DNA of 64,000 nucleotides from Rotaria sp. Silwood1 (taxonomy: Eukaryota; Rotifera; Eurotatoria; Philodinida; Philodinidae): NCBI GenBank assembly GCA_905250075.1, contig CAJNOP010000129.1:427671-491670 (forward strand), in the 5' to 3' direction. The notes beneath the pieces were generated by a model. That model searched no databases, was not told where the DNA came from, and worked only from the letters and a program-made list of their open reading frames with translations. Each line of letters begins with the position of its first letter. Within the stretch, counting starts at the first letter, position 1. Position numbers and translations under genes: made by a program. Below, in pieces: positions 47,739 to 59,889 of this stretch.

Positions 47739-49218
47739 CCTTCTGTATAAAATTCATCGATCGACTCTTTGCAAGTCACTACGGCGTACACGAAAATCTT
47801 CTGAAAGTGAAATATATGAAAATAGCAACTTCGGCATGTATGTTAAAGTTGTTGAAGCATCATCAAATAGTTTCACGTATATTTACAAAGAAGAATACAT
47901 TTCACTAGCAGTACCAGCATGTTTTAAGCTTCTCGTTTGATTAACTACGAAATATCGCAATCTTGAAGAAAGTAAATGTAGCCCATCAACGATACACAAC
48001 GGAAATGCTTGTCTAGCAATTCGAAAAATTACTCTTGAATTAAAAATGAAATCGGACTTAAATGAGTGTGATGTTTGAGTATTTTGCATGATTACAAGAA
48101 GCAATGAGACGGTGCAACAAAGAAAAATGGCAGCAACAATTCAAAATATCTTCTTGTTTGAATCTAACACTGTGTTTCATCTGAAAACGATAAATAAAGT
48201 ATTGCAAAAGAAAAAATTAATAAAAGAGACGGCCATTTTGGGTTACATTAGATTGACCGAGGTTTAGAGAATGCTTTTACAATTTTTCATTTCTCTTCAA
48301 CTATGCACTGCAAAATCACCACTGAGTAATTAGGAATAATGAAACTGAGTGTAAAAAACTATTGCATAAGAAACGCACTACTTTATCTTATTTAAAGAAA
48401 ATGACTTGGATCTCTGATAGACTTTTGATTTACTGGATAATTATCTTAAACATGTAGGAATGCGTTATTGTTTAAATATCAGTTATTGTCGGTAAGTTTT
48501 ACATTTGTTTGGTAATACTTTCAATAACCTTCGTCAATACAAATAACAATCGTTGATTGTTTTTCTCTATCAAGTGAAAAAAAGGACAGACAAAAACTCA
48601 GTTCTCCCGTTTGTTGTCTTGTCTCGAGCAACTGAGAGGAGGGTAACTTAATAGCTTAGCATAATTTTCTAATTATTCTCCAACACCATTCTTTTATTTA
48701 AAAAAATATCTCCTTCAAATAGGAGATCCAATAGGAGCTTGCTTTTCGTACTGATGTGCCCCGATTTCTATTGAGTCTATGGTATTAATGATGGATACAA
48801 CAATTTCAAAGTCTTACTTAATGAAATTTCTCAGTGAAAAATATCCAGTCAGAAATCTAACGAAAATGATCACGTTTTTATGCGTAAAAAGTGTACATTT
48901 TGATGCGTTAAAATGCGAGGTTTGTACGCACGATAAATTCAGTTGTTCGTTCTTTGGCTCTCGAAGTTGAAAAGTCTGTTGATCATAGTTGATAAAATAT
49001 GTCGCTACTTCATATGTATCTTTTGCTAAATGCAAATAGGTACATCAAATTATTTGCTACGCAAGTCTTGTTAGTGCGTTGAACAATCAATTGTTACAAA
49101 AGACAATAATAGATATTTTTAAATGTACTTTTTACAACCATATACCCATTGATAGTAAACAAATAGCTTCAGTCTTCTATCAGAGGACTTTTGTCTAAGT
49201 GTAGATAGGATTAAGTTT

Positions 49219-49333
49219 GTAGATGTGGTTACAGGTGTGTGACTGTGCCTTTCTATCTAATTGTGTGAGAGTGTGTGTGTGGGTGTGTGGTTGTGGGTAC
49301 GCTCTTTAAACTCACACCCACACCCACACCCTC
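49219..49333. repeat. telomere-like TG/CA paired patch, long G arm
   Basis: The G arm includes GTGTGTGTGTGGGTGTGTGG up to 49298; the C arm ACTCACACCCACACCCACAC ends at 49333. The spacer is about 12 bp. One of the clearest patches. Confidence 0.7.
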
Positions 49334-52300
49334 GTTTGAATAAAAATGCAAATTCAGTATCACGAAAAATAAATTTTAAGATGATCTTCTCGCTAAGACA
49401 ATTCAAATACAATTGAATTTTGAACAAAATAGTTTATTAGTATTTCTTCTTCAAAATTGTACACATTTTCCTACTAAAACAATTAAGTAATTTTAATTTA
49501 CCAGTTTTTCTTAAAATCCATATTATCTTCACTTTTCAACTTATTCTATTGAAATTCAAAATAATTGCAAGTGAAAGATATTTTGGTGTGAAATGGATAA
49601 CATCACTTTAATACATAATAACAAAAATTACCGTTCATGATAAATCCAATGAATTTATGATGATCTATTGAAATAAAAGAATTAGAATAACGATAAAAAC
49701 CAATTGCAAATAATAGAACTATGAAAGTCGATTTTTCCAAGTTTCGAACGAAACAATAGGCAAAGATAAACGAGATAGTATAGATTTTTCTTCATATGCA
49801 CTTTTGTCCGACAACTTCATCTACTGAGAATGTGTCAACAGATGTTGTAACGATTTGAGAAGTTTGATCTATCTGAATATGATGAATCTTTACCTTTCAA
49901 GAATTTTCGTAAAATTGGAGTTCTTGAATCAAGAAAAGCTTCAGTATTTCAAAAAGTGGTTTGAATGTGTATTTTCAATATTGATGATAGTGAAACAAAC
50001 AACAATCGACACCGTCGAATTTTATCAGATCTTCTAGGGATAATATCAAGATCGACATGAGCGACCACGTAGAGCAGTGTAGAAAAACATACACGATAAG
50101 GATTCCATTCACAAATTTTAAAAACCTTGAGTCATCGAGATTATGCAATTTAATATAAGTTGCCTCGATCCGACAAGACAAACGCATAAAAACAGAAGAG
50201 AGGATATTACACTATAGTCTTGAGAAGCAACAAAATGTTTTTCTTTTTATTTTACTTTGAATAATATTAATATACACATAAACTCAATAGTTTGGCATTC
50301 TTATCAAAACTAATTTTTTGAAAAATCTTTTCTTGAGTTTTGTCTGAGATATTTCTTTCTTAAGATTCATGAATTTTATGATAATTTACTAAAGTACGAA
50401 ATAAACACTCGAAAGATATAAAAAAAATAATTTAAAATAAATGGTTTCATAAAAGTTGAGAATTATCGAATGCAGACAATAAATCTACGAGAGATTTAAG
50501 GAAGCTATCTCACTCAAGAATTCAAAGATAATCTCTTTGCCTTTGTATGAACAACAGCAGTGCTTTTTATTGTTGTTGTTTATTTTCCATTTATTACAAT
50601 TACCTATCGTGTATTGTTACATTTTGATTAATTACATGATAGTCCACCTGCAGTTGATGAGACTAAGACTCAATGAATAAAAAATAATTGTTTTTCCCAT
50701 ATTAAACATGTGTTTCTGGTGTTTATTTTGAAGAACAAAAGATGATTAGATATCATAAAGTGAAATTGTAAATATTTGAATGAAGACATTTAGGAGTCTA
50801 CACAAAACCTGTAAAAAAAAAGGTCATTGTTTCACTACACGAAGTTTGAGTTTCAAAAGATAAAATATAGACGTAGGTCCTAATTAAAAAAAGAAATAAG
50901 TTATCACTGCATACATTTGTTTCATTAATCTTACACATTCTTTCCATTACAACCATTGAATATGCTTTCCAGTCGAATTGACTTAGGACATGTATCGGAG
51001 AGCAGAAGAGCGGTTGTTCGAATCCCGTGAATAGATGATGTTTTTCTTCGTTCTGTTATCATTCTAATCAGCTGCTAGTCACACGTGATTTATAACATTA
51101 ATCTCAAATAATTCGTTGAACGCCCGATGATTAAATTCATAATATGGTGATTTCATACATGATCATTAAATATAACCAATTGTTAATTATGAGGGCGATA
51201 CAATAATGACTACAGAGAAAATGAAAAGAATGAACTATGGAGTTTTTTTTTGAATGCATACACATTAACCAGTTTTCTAATATATTCTCTGAAGAAATGT
51301 AGAGATTTTTTTTAAATGAATGAAAAAAATTTTAAGTCAATGAATCTTGCTAAATTGTTAGAAAGAGAAATAGCACTCTGCGTTGATCAAAGAATATAAC
51401 TTTTCATGTTTGGGATGAATAAGATATTGCCGTTGTTATGATTGTTGACACCAGATCGAAATGCGATTATTCTCAAATATTGACGATATTTGAGTTACAT
51501 ACAATCAAAAATACCTCCATTGATCAGTTAGCAAATGACAAGGATTTTGTTTCTCAGCTGAATAATGATCAATCACTGCGAGATCTAATCAGATGAAACC
51601 ACCTTATTTGCTTTGATCATCTTTGAGCAGCGTGTACGATGAGTATCCTAGTTTGTACATTGAATTGCATAGGAATACATTTATACCTTTCAAAAGATGT
51701 TGGTTTGAAATCAAAATTATTTTCATCTGTATCCCATCAAACAATTGTACGTGTTCGAAGAATAAAATTAATATGGATAGAATCCAATAGAAATCATCAG
51801 TATTTTATTTTGGTACTCTTTTTTTCTTCTTCGTAGATCAATTTGTTAAAATATCTAAAATGCATATTTTGAATGAATGTAATCAACAAAAATTGAAAGC
51901 TATTCATTTTAATGATATTCTCAACTTGATGAATAGATGATCGAAAAGAAATAATTTACCTTTGATATGTTAGACGATATCTATTTAATTAAGAATTCGA
52001 TAGAAATTATTGAAATAGTTTATCATTGAACAACGTCATCTGATATATCTCATTTTGATTCATTTTTATCGATACGGCTTCAATATTTAATCTATTTTGC
52101 TTCATCATTCAATGATTTACAATTATCCTCATTATCTATCTGATTGATTTCTCGATTAAAACACATTAAAGAGTCTGTTCAAATGTCTGTATGATTTTAA
52201 TGATTAAACAATAGACATATATCGGATTAATATTGACAGATATCAGTGGACAAAAACGATACGAAAACCTTTTTGTAGATTTATTATTCGGTCTATTTAG

Positions 52301-53244
52301 TCAGAGAAAAATATTGGCACTAAAAATATAATGAAAACTTGAGTTCATCGATTTATTTCTATCCAATTTTTCTTATTTTCTCTGATTTATACTTCGAGAA
52401 AACTTAAACAAACGAAAGAAGAGAAAATTAATACAAGAGAATCACCAGACGAAGATAGAATTGTAATGAAAATATTAATAGACAAATCATTAACGAAGAT
52501 TCTGAAAATGATTATGTATACAACTTTTTTCTCTCATAGATATCATGATTTTTCAAGTGACCTCCAAAAATGGACACAAAGTGACGAATTTTCGAATCCT
52601 GATTCAGACTATGAGAAGATGTATTTTTATCAAGAAAATCTGAAAAGTTTCTGCAAACCACGGGGTTTTAGCTGTTTCTTTTTATAAACAGTTTTCATGA
52701 ATGATCTAATCCATAGGTAAAGTTTGGTTTACTGTGGAAGAAGCAAAAATATTATTTATTCCAAATGAACATATTAACAAGTATAGCAGTACTAAAATAA
52801 ATAAATAAACCACAGAATCTCTGAAAAATCAACCATCAGATAAGTCTTTGGTAGAAATATCTTTTGTTTCATTCTTTCACAACGGTTTTCTAATGTGTAC
52901 ACAGTTTTACCATATTCTATGATGTATACTTAATACAAATTACATTAAAATAGGCACACTCAAGGTGAGAACCATTGGAAATGAAAAGTAAATTTACGTT
53001 ATCATGATCAAATGTAAAAAAAAGTATCATACAAAGATAATAACATAGCGATTACTTTTATCTGCGTTCAAAACAATGGTGCCTGTATTTAATTATTCTT
53101 CGGATTCAAGTTAAACTTATTGTGAAAAAGTATGGATGTCGATCAGTGACATTCTGTAAATGATACAGTGAATAATGGATGACATAAACATCTAAACTAT
53201 GGTGGAACCACAGTCATCTGTATTTCTCTTATCAGTTTAATAAT

Positions 53245-53352
53245 AGAAGCCACTACTTTTGCTCTACTATTAAAATTTATCATTTTTGCTCTAAGGAAGC
53301 CGAAAACCACTGTCACTACAACAATAATAATGACAGCAACGAGTGCTACCCC
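53245..53352 (+). other. possible membrane-helix/Thr-stalk exon
   Basis: An open reading after a TTATCAG acceptor encodes a hydrophobic stretch (TTFALLLKFIIFAL), a basic RKPK and a Thr-rich tail (TTVTTTIIMTATSATPNT), then GTAAGT. It resembles the helix-plus-stalk exons of bdelloid single-pass receptors. No ectodomain follows; a telomere-like patch begins 200 bp downstream. Confidence 0.25.
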
Positions 53353-53554
53353 GAATACAAGTAAGTTTTAGAGTTACAGGTTATATTAAAAGAATAAATG
53401 ATCAAATTGTAGATGATGCAGCCTTTATCATAAGAAAAATAATGCGAGAACAAGAATCATGTTACATATTTTTCATTATTATGGACGGTTACTTCGTTTT
53501 GTCTATATCGGTATAATGGATTCCATCTTTGTAGCAGTACTAGAATCAAAAAAA

Positions 53555-53601
53555 GGTGTAGGTGTCAATAAGTGCTAGATCTTCATTCACACCCTCTATG
53601 T
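53555..53601. repeat. telomere-like TG/CA paired patch, short
   Basis: AGGTGTAGGTGTCAATAAG and TTCATTCACACCCTC, with a spacer of under 20 bp. It lies just beyond the 3' end of the F-box gene. Confidence 0.45.
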
Positions 53602-53769
53602 TGAAAAATTTAAACCAAGATTTTGCTATTATGAATTCGTATTTCGATTTACTGTGAAGGTGGAATGTAGCGAGAGAAAAAGCTATCATTCATCAATCAA
53701 ACAAAGGAGATAATACATGAAGCTAAAGAATTTACAAATCTTTCATCTTTATTTCAAAAAGAAAAATAT

Positions 53770-55789
53770 TTACAACCAAATTTCAATTAAATGTGGTTTA
53801 TGTCGATATTTCAATGAACGCATCCATTTCTTTCGATAGAGTAACGAGTAGACATACCATTCAGGAGCTAATGTCGATAAATTTTCTTCACTATTTCGAC
53901 AAGCTTCCTCATCTTTACAACTTAGAGTCAAACGAATAAGTGATGGAAAACGTTTAAATATTTTTCCTAACCAACGAACCAAATGACGAGTAGAAAGCCA
54001 GGAATCCAGATGTGCATCAATGTCTAAGATTAATTGTTTTAAACAAGGTGATGATTGACCATAACTAAATAACTTATCAATAATACGAACAAGATCACCA
54101 AATGAACTATTAGCTTGTTCAGCATTAAAATGTAAGACTTCAAGCTGTTGACTGAGTAACATTCCCAATTGTTTATTCAAGCAAAGAACATAACCATAAT
54201 CTAGATCTGATTTGATATATAGTTCACGTAAATACGGTGATCGTTGAGCGATATGAAGTAAATGCGAAATATTTTCGCCAACATCACCACTAGATTATAT
54301 TCAAAAAAAAAATTAACAATAAATCTATGATATGATACTTACTTATCATCTGGCCAATCGCCTTCGAGATTTATTTTCCTTAAACGATACCAACAAGATA
54401 TTGCTTCCAATTGTGCAAGCCGTTCATCTTCGACATAATCCAGTTCAAAAATATCCATCTACAAAGAGAGAATAGTGGTTTGAAGTTCATTTTCGCTCAT
54501 CCAACTTACTTCTTCAATATGATTGTCCACTGGTGCATCTCGAACGCATTCAAAACTCTTTGTTGAATCATTACTACTATCAAGATCTTCCCATTCGTTA
54601 TCATCCGTCTCCAGTGGATGTGAAAATGACATTGTTGGATAAGAAAGATTTATTTTTCCATATTGTGCTACAGATTCTTCACCAGTTGCTTGTCGATATT
54701 CAGCAAAGATTTCTTCTGTAATTTCATTATTACTATACGCATAAATTGTGCACAAGTTCAGCTGAAATTTAAATATCTTCGATTTTGTCAATGTTACCCA
54801 TTGACGTAATGTTGTTACTCGTGGAAAATGACTATTATCAGCGAATCTTTCATAACCTGACATAATTAATTGATCAAGTTGACTGTATCGTTGAAGATCT
54901 TCGAAAAAAGTTAAAACCCAAGCTACACCTGTAAAAATTTCTACATTGACGTGACGTAGTTCAGGTGCAAATGCTTGTTTCAATGGAATTGGACGTGACA
55001 ATTCTTTCTCGATATTGGCATAAGTCCTAAAACAATAAAAAAACCAATTATAGTTGATCATGTTCGTTGACGATCAGTTACTTACATTGGAAAAACAACG
55101 CGTAGATGTTGTAATTTTGGTAGATGACCATTATTCAACAGTTCAGTCAGTAATTCTCTTGAACATTCAACTATTGAAAGAGTTTGTAAATTTTGATGAA
55201 TAGACATAGGAGGACAGCTTTCACTAAATATCGTTGTATAATTCTCACCGACACGACTGGCAATTCGTAAATATAGCGAATTTAATTGAGACAAGCAGTT
55301 GAGAACTGGAATAACAATGCCAAAATCATAACATTCATCATATTCCTCACAATGAAATCGATGGTAACCAACATCGAGTGATAATGAATGAATTTTAGAT
55401 AAGAATGAGCAATCATAAAGGAGTATTTCAAGAACGTGACGTGGAACATCTTCAATGGTCACTGCTTTTAATGCTGACCAAACAAGATTATTTAATGGCA
55501 CTTCAGACAGAAAATAATTCAATGCATGTGGTGCATTTCGTTCAGATAAATGAAGATAAACAATTTGTGAAGCATGTTTGCTAACAATTTCCTTTAAATA
55601 ATAAAGATATAAATGAACACTCATTTGTCGATTATTTGGTAAACATAGTGACTGCTGAGTAAGCATAATGTTAAATCGTCGATTGAGATTTTTGAAAGCA
55701 TTAAGTAGATCATGCGGAGCAAGATATTCAAAAATATGAAGAAAAAGTTCCACTGGTAAATCTTGAAGATGAGATCGATGTTCATTCAT
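53770..55789 (-). CDS. F-box protein with divergent leucine-rich region
   Basis: Four minus-strand exons join in frame: 55789-55086, 55026-54510, 54458-54343 and 54289-53770 (1857 nt, 618 residues). The introns are 59, 51 and 53 bp with GTAAGT donors and YAG acceptors. I chose the ATG at 55789, directly before the F-box. Residues 9-45 (LQDLPVELFLHIFEYLAPHDLLNAFKNLNRRF) are an F-box, which docks on SKP1 in an SCF ubiquitin ligase. The remainder is rich in L-x-x-L segments (SLSLDVGYH, LNSLYLRI, LQTLSIVECS, LRELYIKSD, LIRLTLSC) and resembles the irregular leucine-rich substrate-binding part of the large bdelloid F-box family. Residues around 370-400 are acidic. No break was found; the substrate is unknown. 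Confidence 0.85.
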
Positions 55790-57829
55790 GATTAATCGAA
55801 TGATCAACTTTCAAGTGCATCGATTTATATCATTATCAATAGACTGATATATTTATGTTGACCTTGAATTGCTCATTGACATCATTCACAATAATCGTCT
55901 AAAAATAATGACATACAACGTCATATAATATAACAAATCAGACAGAAAAAAAAAGAAAATTTTTCAAGTTAGTGACTCATTTCTCTTCAGAATGATATTA
56001 TTCCATAATTTTCTTCTTATGTGTTCAATAATCGTCTAAGTGAGTCAAAAGAGAAAATGGAATAACAAAGAAGCAGACCAACATGATCGAACTTAATGAC
56101 AATTATCAATAAATAGATATTTTAGAATATCATCACAACTCAAGGCATCTTTTCAAAAAGAAACATTCAACAAATTGGCGAAGAAGTCTAACGAATTAAT
56201 ATACATTGCTCAAGACTTCAATAGCTTCTACAACATATTTTTACTTCGATAATATGTGCAACTTGATTTTCGTATCTTATCTGAGAATCGAAAAGTAATT
56301 TTCTCAGAATGGTACTAAAGTCGAATTGTTCGTCATCATTTTTTCTTTTGTCATTCAAAATGTGACAAATTCTTGTTATTTTCCACTAATAGTAAAAAAA
56401 TATTCTTTGTAGAAAAAGAGACGAATAATACCTACATCCTATGTGAATTGTGTTCCATCGAACATCAACACATCACTGTTTGACAGTGACAATTTGAAGA
56501 GTAGGTAGTGTAGCGAGAGTGCGTCATTGTAACAACACATAGATTGCTAGCAAAGCATTCAATATGTTGATGTAGACATCAATATATATACAACGAATGA
56601 GAGTCAAATCCATATCTTTGAATATTCGATCGACTACTGTGATCCAGTTAAGCTGCAACGATACACTGTAGTATTAGATAGTTCTGCGTTTATCGTTTAT
56701 ATATAGGATGTAACTCTTACTATTATTCTTTCTTCACCATAATTTTAGTTGAATCACGTTCATCTAATAGTTGTTATTTCTTCTTCAGTCTCATTCCGAG
56801 CATTTTTCGATGGCAGTTTTTAGTTTAAGTGTAAGTTCGATTTCGCTCTTATCTCCAACATCATCTGAATTTAATATTCCACAGCATATTAAGTGGCATT
56901 TCAACTCAGAAACAAAAATAAACTTCTTTTTTGCCAAGATTAGGTTAAATTTCGAATCCGTTCAGAACTCAATTGACAACATTGTCTGTATCCACTGTAC
57001 CAATGGCGATAATGTTTTATCATGATTTCATGAAGATTCGATGTAAGTGTCACTTTGTCTCTCCTATTGTTTTCTTCAACAGTTGAGAATTATCTTATCG
57101 ATAGCTCATTCATCAACTAGTAACTGAAGAGTATTTCGGTAACTTCAGAAGGCTGAGCAAATTAGAATACCTAGCTCTATAGAGCATTTAGATGTTCAAA
57201 TTGGTTTGGCGGAGACTATTGGTAAGCATTCTATCAAGAAGCAGAACCAAAATGAATGTCATGTGGTTGATTTCTGTCTGTTCAATAACACTTTTTTTTT
57301 CATATAAACTAGAGTATTCAGTAAAATGGATGCATTTCAAAGCAAAATAATAGTACATTATAAATAACGTGCTAGTTCATCGCAAATTTCGAATCAATGT
57401 TCAAGATTACGTAATTTGCTGCGCATACATCTCAAAATATTGTTGTAAAAGAGCGGAAAAATATCGAATGAGATTGCATTATTTTAAATTGTGTGACAAT
57501 AAATTGCTCAATACTTTTCAAATAGGTCTAACAAATTATCATCAATTTATGCACTAATAAAATTGTAATTTATCTATGAACGGCAAGTTTATAAGATACA
57601 CTAACTATTCATATGAATATGGCAAAAAACGCTTTGAAAAAATTCACTAAATTGATAAAAAAAAAAGATCTATACTAAATGACTTGATTGGGAAGAGTTT
57701 CGATACATAAATCAGTACCAACTTTCCAAGTCATAGCACATTTTCGTGATAATTGTGTTAAGACAAATTGTGTGAGAATTCAAAATAAAAATAAAATTTT
57801 TAAAAGAAAGGCTATCAATTGGAATGTCA
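55790..57829. other. upstream of the F-box gene, no other gene
   Basis: Contains the presumed F-box promoter next to 55800. Plus-strand frames at 56771-57025 and 57369-57557 show no signature. Confidence 0.5.
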
Positions 57830-58657
57830 TTAAAAAAAAGTTTTGTTGTTCATTTAGCTGTTGTTTCTTTTTCGAATATCATTTAATTTTTGGTTCAGTT
57901 TCACTTGAACGTACTATTATTTCACAATCATTATCAAAATAAAATCTCATCATTTGTGTTAATGCTGCATAAGGAAGTATTGGTTTTTTATTTTTATCTT
58001 CACCACGAAAATTAGCTTCAATTTCAACAGTCAAATCTCTAACGTCAATTATATGGCAACTGGTACATGTTTTTAGATAAACATATTCTTTTTCTTTAGA
58101 ACCTGTTGGTTGATTTTCATCAATACTCAAATGAGATTTAATTTTATGTAAATGTTGAATAAGTATTTCATGGTATTAATATGATAACCATAAAGTAATA
58201 ATATTTAATATATTGTGAGAATCACACATAAATCTATTAAAGAAAAATTTGTAAATTTTTTCAAAGATAAAATGTTTAACTTACATAGCTTCTTCAAAAC
58301 CAAAAAGGATATGTTTTTTATTATTAAGTAATTCATGTGATATATTTTCGAGCTATTTAAAACCTGTTAATATATCAATCGTATTGAAATCTTCAAGGTC
58401 ACCAATTGATTTAAGTATATGTGATGAAACAGTCGAATAAATCATATATAAATATCTTTAACATCACCTGTTGGATTTCGATTACTTCAAGTAAACCAAA
58501 GCCATCAATCTATTCCACAAAAAAGTTCCTTGCTTAAATCAAATAGATTTTCAGTTTAAATTCTCCAACTAGTTTTTGGTGATCTAGTGGTATCTCTTTC
58601 ACTTAATGTAAATTGATCAGTATCTGGATCAGTAGCTATAATAAAATCTGCGTTATT
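57830..58657 (-). pseudogene. phosphopentomutase/phosphoglucomutase-2 (PGM2-like), decayed
   Basis: Minus-strand pieces follow the order of PGM2: NNADFIIATDPDTDQFTLSE (sugar-metal loop, normally D-P-D-A-D-R), then SSHILKSIGDLEDF, TGFK, HILFGFEEAM (the E-E sugar-binding motif), and the C-terminal phosphate loop IVRSSETEPKIK (normally R-T-S-G-T-E-P-K-I-K). Breaks include several stops and frame changes, among them TAG at 58353-58355 after TGFK (Trp expected) and TGA directly after EPKIK. The metal-loop Arg has become Gln. The N-terminal half, with the catalytic serine, is missing: reading from the right it stops abruptly at the telomere-like palindrome 58658-58711. An intact enzyme would interconvert pentose 1- and 5-phosphates. 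Confidence 0.75.
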
Positions 58658-58711
58658 TTGGGTGGGTGTGGGTGTGCGTATGAGAGAAGACTCATACGCA
58701 CACCCACACCC
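58658..58711. repeat. perfect telomere-like palindrome
   Basis: A 21-base G-rich arm (58664-58684, starting GGGTGTGGGTGTGCG) and its exact inverse (58691-58711), with a 6-base AGAAGA loop. The identity extends over the non-telomeric CGTATGAG part of the arm. It marks the upstream edge of the recognisable PGM2 pseudogene. Confidence 0.85.
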
Positions 58712-58756
58712 TTCAATGATGTAACGGACAAAAATATTGATGCTTTCCAAATTCAT

Positions 58757-59889
58757 TGATGATAACGGACATTCTTACCAAGTAATGTAGTAAATTTGAT
58801 TTTTAATCAAAATCATGCCATGAAATTGACCATTCTAATTAATGAATCTGAAATGCATCATTGTTCTGTTGGTTTCATCATCATTTTAATGCCATTTTAT
58901 TTTGATTTTTTTGTAACTCTAGGGGACTGTATTAGTTAGTTTATTACTCAACCAATAAAATTCATGATGAACGGTTTTTTCAATAGCTATCATTTGTATA
59001 AATTTACTGAATTTTTAGATGGTTAAAAAGATATTTTAAAGAGAACTATATGTAATATAAAAATCTAGAACATTCAACATACAGCGACATCTATCATTGC
59101 TCATCGCTTATTTTTTAGGAAACTATCTCATCTATGATTAATAGTAGAAAGCTTTGGAAGTGACTGAGTTATGTTGTTCTAGACTATTATTCAGATAAAA
59201 GTGACATGTATCTTTCAAGGCAACCGTAAGAAGTAATGTTGTTTTATCTGCAGAATTTCTGATATTGAGTATCAACAATAATGTTTCATATTATTTGTTG
59301 GTGTTTACGATATGATTTATTTGAAGGACGTAGTGGAGTTTTGTAATGATATGCTTAATTTTAATAAAGACTTAGTCACATATTCATTCTTTATATCTCG
59401 AAGTGAATGTCTATTTAAAGATAAACATCACTATTTAATGTGAATATTCGTAGTTATATATTAAGTCCTTAGCTAATTAAAAATACTTCGATGAACGACT
59501 ATTTAGTCCTAAGAATTATTTTCAAATATCACTTGGAGTCTGAGTGTTGGTGGCGGTTTCAAGAAAAAGATTTCCGTACTCGCATTAACCATACCCACAC
59601 CCTTGAATTCGACAACATTTATTCCTCAATACCAACTCTGTTGCAACACTTGTCAATCAACAATTAGAATTCAATTGAAATGAGATGTTCACATCTTCCT
59701 CATCCTTCATTGGTACACTCATCAAACAATAATTTCAAAGCCTATAAAGCAAAGCAAATTAGACATGGGTGGATCCTGAATAGATTATATTGGATTTTAT
59801 TTTAAAATTTTTTTCTCAAAAACTGTTCGCGTTTAGTTTTAGAAACTGTTCATGATAAGTATGAAAAGAAAAACTAATTTCAGATATTA
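58757..59889. other. intergenic, no gene recognised
   Basis: AT-rich DNA between the PGM2 relic and the 3' end of the RBR gene, with one telomere-like patch at 59539-59603. Confidence 0.5.
59539..59603. repeat. telomere-like TG/CA paired patch, degenerate
   Basis: GTCTGAGTGTTGGTGGCGGT and, about 30 bp on, AACCATACCCACACCC. It lies 290 bp from the 3' end of the RBR gene. Confidence 0.5.

Larger units (their letters stand above)
47632..53244. other. long gene-poor stretch
   Basis: Almost 5.6 kb of AT-rich DNA without a recognised gene. A plus-strand reading at about 49858-49955 (FDLSEYDESLPFKNFRKIGV in one frame) may be an exon relic of unknown family. Short frames at 51639-51836 and 52466-52687 show no motif. 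Two telomere-like patches lie within (47709, 49219). Confidence 0.45.

Noticed and set aside
49855-50037. Small protein gene
   Set aside because: One frame reads FDLSEYDESLPFKNFRKIGV and looks exon-like, but no splice sites, family or neighbours support it.
50990-51045. tRNA gene (GGTTGTTCGAATCCC)
   Set aside because: Only a T-loop-like stretch is present; no T-stem pairing, acceptor stem or D-arm can be built around it.
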